Shown here: positions 6,443 to 11,019 of the stretch, in pieces
Numbering within the stretch: the stretch's first letter is position 1
Layout: every line of letters begins with the position of its first letter
Assembly (NCBI GenBank): GCA_002473385.1
Contig: DKTR01000078.1
Coordinates: forward strand, 1 to 11,019
Direction of reading: 5' to 3'
From: Lachnospiraceae bacterium UBA7225
GTDB taxonomy: Bacteria; Bacillota; Clostridia; Lachnospirales; Lachnospiraceae
DNA length: 11,019 nucleotides
Notes under the pieces: generated by a model
Told to the model about the DNA's origin: nothing
What the model saw: the letters and a program-made list of their open reading frames with translations, nothing else
The model's database searches: none
Translations under genes and position numbers: made by a program

Positions 6443-7968
6443 AAGAATATGGGATGTCCGATGCATATCCGTTCCATATGCCCGGGCACAAGCGCAGACT
6501 AGGTATGCCAAAGGAAATTCTGGATATTGACATTACAGAAATAGATGGCTTTGATAATCTGCACCATGCAGAGGGTATCTTGAAAGAAGCCCGGCAGCGA
6601 GCGGCAAAGCTGTATGGGAGTGAAGAGACATTTTATCTGGTGAATGGCAGCACGGCAGGCATTCTTGCGGCGGTTTCTGCCTGCACAACATATGGCGGCA
6701 GACTTCTGATGGCACGAAATTGTCATAAGGCAGCATATCATGCTGCGGAGCTCCGCGGCTTGTATACCACGTATCTTTACCCGTCTGTATCCGGTGGTAT
6801 CTGCCCGCGGGATGTGCGCAGGGCACTGGAAAAAGACGGAGAAATCCAGGCGGTGTTTATTACTTCGCCGACGTATGAAGGAATTGTATCAGATGTGAAA
6901 CATATTGCAGAAATCACACATTCTTTTGGTGTTCCGCTGATTGTAGACGAAGCGCACGGAGCACATTTTGGCTTTCACCCATATTTTCCGGAAAGCTCTG
7001 TGAAAATGGGGGCAGATATTGTGATACATAGCCTGCACAAGACGCTCCCTTCCATGACGCAAACGGCACTGCTGCACAGAAATGGAACGCTGGTGAGAAG
7101 CGGGCGGGTACAAAAATATCTTGGAATGTATCAGACGAGCAGCCCTTCGTATGTTTTTATGGCAAGTATGGATGCCTGTATCCAGCTGCTGGAGAAGGAT
7201 GCAGAAGAACTGTTTTCAGACTTCGCACGCAGATTGGAAAAGTTTGCTGCAGAAGCAGAACAGCTAAAGCATATTCATTTATATAGAGTATCTGAAGATA
7301 ATAGCAGAAATGCATCCGGAGGAAATCGCCTGGCAGTACAGGATCCGTCGAAGCTGGTTCTGTGGGCGGAAGGAAAAAGCGGAAAATGGCTGAGCGGGCA
7401 GCTTCGTGAGCGATTTCACCTGGAAATGGAGATGGAAGCGGGAAGCTATGTAATTGCGCTGACTTCGCTTGCTGATACGCAGGAAGGATTTGACCGCCTG
7501 TCTGCGGCACTCCAGGTGCTTGATGAAGAAGAGTTTCCGGCAGACAGTGATACATTCGATGGAGAGTTTCCGGCAGGCGGTAATGTACCTGGTGGAGAGG
7601 CTCCGGCAGAAGTGCGTGAGACAGCGGAAACAGAACCAGAGGAAGGCAAAACCTGTATACGGACAACCAGGCGGCCTGATACGGCGGAAACAGTGAGACA
7701 GAAGGCACAGATAACACCGCGCTGCCGTCAGATATTGACGATTGCAGAAGCGGATGTCCATGTGCAGGAGTGCGTGCCGCTTGAAGACAGCGAAGGCAGA
7801 ATCAGTGCGGAATACATTTATTTATATCCGCCCGGGATTCCACTGATCGTACCCGGCGAGGAGATGAGCCGGGAACTGATAGAGTACCTGTCGTATTGCA
7901 GGAAGGCAGGTTTTTCACTGCAGGGTTTATGTGATTACTCCGGGCAGACAGTTTTGTGTGTAAAGTAA
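6418..7968 (+). CDS. PLP-dependent Orn/Lys/Arg decarboxylase family protein
   Basis: A 516-residue fold-type I PLP enzyme of the short Gram-positive group III amino acid decarboxylases, which make polyamine precursors from arginine, lysine or ornithine. Motifs in order: PFHMPGHKR (18-26), VNGSTAGILAA (75-85), HKAAYHA (103-109), SPTYEGIVSD (150-159), VDEAHGAHFGF (176-186) with PLP-contacting D177, and HSLHKTLPSMTQTA (204-217) with the Schiff-base lysine K208. A small C-terminal domain (about 434-516) contains YPPGIPLIVPGE. Between them, residues 369-432 form a Pro/Glu/Gly-rich linker with three 11-residue repeats. The start is ATG 6418, with GGAGG (6403-6407) 10 bp upstream; the frame is open back to 6253, but that extension reads through the small gene in the wrong frame. 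Substrate is not determined. It is probably co-transcribed with the small gene. Confidence 0.9.
   Translation: MEGLYKKLKEYGMSDAYPFHMPGHKRRLGMPKEILDIDITEIDGFDNLHHAEGILKEARQRAAKLYGSEETFYLVNGSTAGILAAVSACTTYGGRLLMARNCHKAAYHAAELRGLYTTYLYPSVSGGICPRDVRRALEKDGEIQAVFITSPTYEGIVSDVKHIAEITHSFGVPLIVDEAHGAHFGFHPYFPESSVKMGADIVIHSLHKTLPSMTQTALLHRNGTLVRSGRVQKYLGMYQTSSPSYVFMASMDACIQLLEKDAEELFSDFARRLEKFAAEAEQLKHIHLYRVSEDNSRNASGGNRLAVQDPSKLVLWAEGKSGKWLSGQLRERFHLEMEMEAGSYVIALTSLADTQEGFDRLSAALQVLDEEEFPADSDTFDGEFPAGGNVPGGEAPAEVRETAETEPEEGKTCIRTTRRPDTAETVRQKAQITPRCRQILTIAEADVHVQECVPLEDSEGRISAEYIYLYPPGIPLIVPGEEMSRELIEYLSYCRKAGFSLQGLCDYSGQTVLCVK
7531..7629 (+). repeat. Three in-frame 33-bp tandem repeats in the decarboxylase linker
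   Basis: Units begin at 7531, 7564 and 7597, exactly 33 bp apart. The first two start with GAGTTTCCGGCAG and end TGGA; the third starts GAGGCTCCGGCAG and diverges. They encode EFPADSDTFDG, EFPAGGNVPGG and EAPAEVRETAE. The exact period and in-frame length point to repeat duplication within a flexible linker. Confidence 0.8.
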
Positions 7969-7989
7969 TATATGTGATACCAGGGTCAA

Positions 7990-8030
7990 AAGGTCATGCG
8001 TTTCATGCTTGCATGAAAAAGCATGACTTT
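7990..8030. terminator. Nested hairpin between convergent genes (possible bidirectional terminator)
   Basis: AAGGTCATGC (7990-7999) pairs with GCATGACTTT (8021-8030), with one G-T pair, and inside it TTTCATGC (8001-8008) pairs with GCATGAAA (8011-8018). The result is a stem of about 17-18 bp with a small bulge and a tight loop. It sits between the stop codons of the decarboxylase and the ytaF-like gene, where a bidirectional terminator is expected. No long U-run follows on either strand. Confidence 0.5.
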
Positions 8031-8062
8031 GGGATCCGCTATGTTTCTCTCTGGTAAAATGT

Positions 8063-8671
8063 TTAAAGGACTTTTATGATTGCCAGAATCAGAAAGAGAA
8101 TGCCGCCTGCCCAGGAAAGATCCTTCGGGCAGTGACTGCTGATTTTGTGGCCCATGAAAAGACCGAGGTAGCTGAGCGTCTCACCCGTCAGAAAAGCGGC
8201 AAGCATGGTGAGCATCGCCGGAATTTTCAGAAAAGCAGCCATTGTTCCGGCAATCAGACTGTCCACAGACATGGCAAGGGCGAAAAAGACGGTTTCTTTC
8301 CAGGAGAGAAACTGATTCCGGTCGGTGTCTGCCTCCATGGGGTCACTGTAGACATTGATAACAAAATGCAGGTGCGAAAGGCAGAAACCGATATTTTTGT
8401 GCAGTGGTTTATGGCGGTGCAAAAAGCTTCGGATAGAGGAATCGGCAAGCTTTAAAATGCCGAGGAGCATCAGACTGATAAAACAGATCATTTTTGTGAA
8501 GGTTTCCGGAATCAGACTGTCCAGTGTGGCTCCGAATAGCAGGGAGAAGCCAAGACTGAGGCTGCAGATTACGTTTACCGTGAAAATTTTAATGTGGGAT
8601 ATATCTATACGCCCTGCGCCATAGGCAGCAAAAGCGGCAAAAGTATCCAGACAGAGCGCGGATACCAGCAT
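8063..8671 (-). CDS. ytaF: YtaF-type sporulation membrane protein (MntP superfamily)
   Basis: A small polytopic membrane protein of at least 202 residues made of two similar halves of three helices. The paired signatures are CLDTFAAFAAYG (7-18, D9) and MSVDSLIAG (134-142, D137), the acidic positions shared with MntP-type Mn2+ exporters. Between the halves is the feature typical of YtaF, a DP.EAD.DRN..LSWKE segment (110-126). YtaF proteins are reported in spore formers; the transported substrate is uncertain. The ATG at 8671 has no Shine-Dalgarno sequence and leaves a short first helix. The frame continues upstream without an ATG, GTG or TTG, while AAAAAGG stands 4 bp before an in-frame CTG at about 8695, so the true start may be that CTG. 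It converges on the decarboxylase with a hairpin between. Confidence 0.85.
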   Translation of the reverse strand: MLVSALCLDTFAAFAAYGAGRIDISHIKIFTVNVICSLSLGFSLLFGATLDSLIPETFTKMICFISLMLLGILKLADSSIRSFLHRHKPLHKNIGFCLSHLHFVINVYSDPMEADTDRNQFLSWKETVFFALAMSVDSLIAGTMAAFLKIPAMLTMLAAFLTGETLSYLGLFMGHKISSHCPKDLSWAGGILFLILAIIKVL

Positions 8672-8710
8672 AAAATATGAAGCAGCATAGGACAGATAAC
8701 CTTTTTCAAC

Positions 8711-8739
8711 AGTATACGCAGACGGGATGCTTTTGTGCC
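8711..8739 (-). promoter_or_regulatory. Possible promoter of the ytaF-like gene
   Basis: On the minus strand, GGCACA (8739-8734) is followed after 17 bp by TATACT (8716-8711). The -10 is good and the -35 weak. Transcription would begin near 8704, just before AAAAAGG and the in-frame CTG. Confidence 0.4.
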
Positions 8740-8745
8740 ATGGTT

Positions 8746-8789
8746 CAGTTACGTAACAGTTCGGCCAGGCTGCCCAGTTACTCAGTTAC
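8746..8789. repeat. Cluster of CAGTTAC heptamers
   Basis: CAGTTAC occurs at 8746-8752, 8775-8781 and 8783-8789. The first is followed by GTAACAG, forming the palindrome GTTACGTAAC (8748-8757). The cluster lies in the 228-bp gap between the ytaF-like gene and the ATPase gene. It may be a regulator site; no other function is evident in this gap. Confidence 0.3.
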
Positions 8790-8899
8790 TGCGCACTTCG
8801 TTATGTGTATTCCCGGATGATCTGCCGGTGCGCTGCAAGGATACGTGAAAAACTGCCGCGCGATGGCGTGTCTGGCAGGGATATGTGGAGGAATGCAGG

Positions 8900-9589
8900 A
8901 TGATATATCTGTCACATTTTTTGTTTACGGATATTGAACAGGAAGATACGTTTATTATGGGGCTGAGACGGACCTGCTACGATACGGTTTATCCGTTCCG
9001 GATTTTGTCAAAGCATGGGCTTAGGCGGCTGGATTTTGAACCGGTTACGATTCTGTACGGTAGAAATGGCTGCGGAAAAACAACGGCACTGAATGTCATT
9101 GCCGAGAAGCTTTGTCTGGAGCGGGACACTCTGTATAACCGCTCAAATTTTTTTGAAGATTACATAGAAATGTGTGATTTTGAAATCTGTGGTCCGGTTC
9201 CTGAAGGCAGCAGGATCATTACCAGCGATGATGTGTTTGATTTTATGATGAATCTGCGGAGCATCAACGAGGGAATCGACCGCAGGCGCGGGGAGCTGTT
9301 TGACGAATATCTGGATGCGAAATATTCACATTTTCAGATGAAATCGCTGGACGATTATGAGCAGCTCAAAAAGGTAAATCTGGCACGCGGCAAGACTCAG
9401 TCGAAGTATGTGCGGAAAAATTTGATGGACAACGTGCGGGAGCACTCTAACGGGGAAAGTGCATTTCTGTATTTTTCCGGTAAAATAAAAGAAAATGCCC
9501 TGTACCTTCTGGATGAACCGGAAAATAGTCTCTCGCCTGACCGCCAGCAGGAATTGTTAAAATTTCTGCTGGCGGTCATGATCTACTGA
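8900..9589 (+). CDS. AAA/ABC-type ATPase, C-terminally truncated
   Basis: A 229-residue P-loop ATPase related to the single-domain 'AAA family ATPase' proteins of Firmicutes that resemble ABC/SMC/RecF heads. It has Walker A GRNGCGKTT (54-62), an ABC-like signature SNGES (183-187), and Walker B with D-loop, LYLLDEPENSLSP (201-213). The middle (about 80-170) is a charged helical insertion. Intact relatives continue about 50-60 residues, including the H-loop (THSPF-like). Here the product ends with LLKFLLAVMIY at TGA 9587-9589, so the switch histidine and last strands are missing and ATPase activity is doubtful. The truncation coincides with an 18-bp inverted repeat. The start is the ATG at 8900, with GGAGG (8887-8891) at 8 bp; the frame is open from a GTG at 8885. 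Cellular role unknown. Its stop overlaps the end of the convergent kinase gene by 7 bp. Confidence 0.75.
   Translation: MIYLSHFLFTDIEQEDTFIMGLRRTCYDTVYPFRILSKHGLRRLDFEPVTILYGRNGCGKTTALNVIAEKLCLERDTLYNRSNFFEDYIEMCDFEICGPVPEGSRIITSDDVFDFMMNLRSINEGIDRRRGELFDEYLDAKYSHFQMKSLDDYEQLKKVNLARGKTQSKYVRKNLMDNVREHSNGESAFLYFSGKIKENALYLLDEPENSLSPDRQQELLKFLLAVMIY
9538..9578. repeat. 18-bp inverted repeat at the ATPase truncation point
   Basis: The left arm TGACCGCCAGCAGGAATT (9538-9555) and right arm AATTTCTGCTGGCGGTCA (9561-9578) are inverted copies with a single mismatch (a G-U pair in RNA) around a 5-nt loop. The left arm encodes normal ATPase sequence (DRQQELL); the right arm encodes the abnormal end. 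No U-run follows on either strand, so it is not a canonical terminator. Confidence 0.85.
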
Positions 9590-10431
9590 TGCGTTATGGG
9601 CAATGTGATGACGGTCTGTGTTCCCTGACTGTTACTTCGGATGTGAATGCCATAGGGACAGCCGAAGTAAAGACGGATCCGCTGACAGCAGTTCTGAAGA
9701 CCGTATCCTGTTGCCGGATTTAAATTTTCGGATGACAAAATGTCATTAATCTCTTTCAGACGCGTGGGTTCAATTCCGGGTCCATTGTCAGAGATAGTGA
9801 TTTGTATTACATCTGTACATGCTATATCAATACAAATGCGAAGCATCTGACCGGTGACAGTGAAATTTCCATGTAAAATAGAGTTTTCGACAATAGGCTG
9901 AAGTGTAAACTTGGGAATACCTGCAGCAGCGGCGGCTTCTTCACAGTTGATATGCCATTGTATTTTTTCATCATAGCCCACACATTCAATTTCCAGATAC
10001 GATTTAATCATTTCCAGCTCCTGTTCGATGGTCAGGATATCTTTTCCCTTGCTTAGTGAAATCCGGTAAAAATGCGAAAGTGATTTAATCAGCCTGCAGG
10101 CAGTTTCTTTTTTGTCCATTAGCATACAGATTAAAATCGTATCCAATGAGTTGTACAGAAAATGTGGGCTAATCTGTTCCTGAAGAATAGTGAATTTAGA
10201 TTTCTCCATTTCCAGCTCATGGTTGCGGACAGCGGCATTAAGCTGCGCATTTTTTTGGAATAAATTACGAAAGCTCATAATAATATCGTCAATCTCATCC
10301 TTGTCATTCGAATAATTTACCAGTGCATCCAGAGGATTTTCTGTGGAAGAAATCAGGGATTCTTCCGGAATACTGCTGAGCGTTTCTGAAAACTGCCGGA
10401 TACGTTTTGAAAGAGCGTTTGGGAGAATCAT
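9583..10431 (-). CDS. YesM-type sensor histidine kinase, N-terminally truncated
   Basis: A 282-residue fragment of a LytS/YesM-class (His_kinase family) sensor kinase. From the N-terminus it has the end of a HAMP-like linker (ALSKRIRQFSETL, 6-18) and a coiled helix (about 45-85), then the phospho-acceptor motif QISPHFLYNSLD with H90, the N-box LQPIVENSILHG (177-188, N183), G1 DNGPGI (215-220) and G2 GYGLQN (242-247). The C-terminus looks complete. Intact family members are about 570-600 residues with two membrane helices around an extracellular sensor domain; all of that is absent. The ATG at 10431 has no Shine-Dalgarno sequence and lies at a rearrangement breakpoint, so it is probably a fragment without its own expression signals. 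No response regulator gene lies beside it. If expressed, it would be a soluble kinase core with no input domain. Confidence 0.8.
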   Translation of the reverse strand: MILPNALSKRIRQFSETLSSIPEESLISSTENPLDALVNYSNDKDEIDDIIMSFRNLFQKNAQLNAAVRNHELEMEKSKFTILQEQISPHFLYNSLDTILICMLMDKKETACRLIKSLSHFYRISLSKGKDILTIEQELEMIKSYLEIECVGYDEKIQWHINCEEAAAAAGIPKFTLQPIVENSILHGNFTVTGQMLRICIDIACTDVIQITISDNGPGIEPTRLKEINDILSSENLNPATGYGLQNCCQRIRLYFGCPYGIHIRSNSQGTQTVITLPITHQ

Positions 10432-10452
10432 AGTGCAGCGGATGCTGGAAGG

Positions 10453-10797
10453 ATGGCAGCAGGTGCGGAAACGGAAGCGTTCTCCTGTGATCAGTTTGCG
10501 GCGGATAAGCTAGGTGATTATGATGCTGCAGCATTCGGCTGTCTGACCATGGGAGACGAAGCACTGGAAGAAACAGAATCTGAGCCATTTTTTGGGGAAT
10601 GCAAATCCCGCCTTGACGGAAAAAAGATTGCCCTGTTCGGTTCCTGTGGCTGGGGTGAAGGTGAGTGGATGCGGAGCTGGGAAGATACCTGCAGAGAAGC
10701 AGGTGCGGTTCTGGCATGCGAGAGCGTGATCTGCGCAGATGCACTGGATGACGAGGCCCAAGCGGCATGCGAGGCACTTGGAAAAGCACTTGTTTAA
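10453..10797 (+). pseudogene. Flavodoxin, N-terminally truncated
   Basis: The 114 codons match the C-terminal four-fifths of a short-chain clostridial flavodoxin, an FMN-binding electron carrier. Visible are AAGAETE (2-8), the 50s loop FGCLTMGDEALEE (28-40), EPFF (44-47), and the 90s loop LFGSCGWGEGEWMRSW (61-76), both of which contact the isoalloxazine ring. The first ~25-30 residues, including strand 1 and the T-G-N-T-E loop that binds the FMN phosphate, are missing. Upstream codons in frame do not resemble a flavodoxin, and the ATG at 10453 has no proper ribosome site. The break (about 10432-10452) is also where the opposite-strand kinase fragment begins. It is therefore a broken gene. The surviving codons appear uninterrupted, which suggests a recent event or an assembly artefact. 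Confidence 0.75.
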
Positions 10798-11019
10798 CAA
10801 AAGTATTACAAAATTATTAAAAGATTTCACAAGATAGAGGCTGAAAAAAACTATTTTGCCGGATTGTAAGAAACGATCCGTTTTTCGGTTACCGAAAAAG
10901 TAGTGGTGGTCTCTTTTCTGGTGTGAGGATCCGTCTCCTTGAACTATTTTTTTCATGTATGGATTTTGAGAAAATGCAGCCGCCGTTTGTTTCTCTGACG
11001 GCAGCATAGATGTTTCTGG
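10798..11019. other. Non-coding right edge with palindrome
   Basis: No gene was recognised here. TTTTTCGGT (10881-10889) and ACCGAAAAA (10891-10899) form a palindrome with a single central base. GCCGCCGT (10979-10986) and ACGGCAGC (10998-11005) form an 8-bp stem with one mismatch close to the window edge. GGATCCGTCTCCTTGAACT (10927-10945) resembles a GGAGACGG-type motif often seen between clostridial genes, but this was not checked. A minus-strand open frame starting near 11007 runs into the flavodoxin in antisense and is probably chance. Confidence 0.4.

Noticed and set aside
7157..7761. Long minus-strand open frames opposite the decarboxylase
   Set aside because: They are antisense to conserved coding sequence with low-complexity, Cys/His/Leu-rich products typical of shadow frames.
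9538..9578. Intrinsic terminator between the convergent ATPase and kinase genes
   Set aside because: The stem is strong but no U-run follows on either strand and its left arm is conserved ATPase coding sequence.
10842..10955. TGAAAAAAA and TTTTTTTCA as terminal inverted repeats of a mobile element
   Set aside because: They are homopolymer runs with no shared flanks, target duplication or transposase.
10510..11007. 165-codon minus-strand open frame
   Set aside because: Two-thirds is antisense to recognised flavodoxin codons; no similarity or ribosome site was seen.

Overview
The window looks like a chromosomal segment of a Clostridia bacterium, most likely a gut Lachnospiraceae. The grounds are AGGAGG-type ribosome sites, moderate GC, a YtaF-type sporulation membrane protein, a group III PLP decarboxylase, a small 'MCNLSE' protein of a kind I associate with that family, and a YesM-type kinase. 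This is recognition by eye; no search was run.

Left end (1-775): a minus-strand toxin-antitoxin-like pair runs off the window edge. An MqsR-like protein (35-448) overlaps the start of a second gene, and its near-consensus promoter is overlaid by a palindromic operator. Immediately upstream lies a decayed prophage scrap: the last residues of a small terminase subunit, then a large terminase subunit whose first ~31 codons are fused to its last ~34, with a stop codon inside.

Metabolic core (776-5951): a secreted alkaline phosphatase, preceded by a possible PhoP box, is followed after 4 bp by a YibE/F-family membrane protein. Converging on them, with only 2 bp between stop codons, is a minus-strand pair: a histidine phosphatase, then a MATE transporter.

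Middle (5952-8739): a strong promoter drives a small gene broken by one missing base in a poly-A run. Its 3' end overlaps a PLP-dependent Orn/Lys/Arg-type decarboxylase whose linker holds three in-frame 33-bp tandem repeats. A large nested hairpin separates this gene from a convergent ytaF-like gene.

Right end (8740-11019): a mosaic of three cut genes. An AAA/ABC-type ATPase loses its C-terminus exactly at an 18-bp inverted repeat. A YesM-type histidine kinase on the opposite strand lacks its membrane sensor. A flavodoxin lacks its FMN-phosphate loop. Two breakpoints, near 9556-9582 and 10432-10452, explain all three.

No tRNA, rRNA, CRISPR array or complete insertion sequence was recognised. 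I see no clearly new multi-gene system. The most interesting places are the toxin operator, the frameshifted small gene upstream of the decarboxylase, the 33-bp repeats and the rearranged right end.
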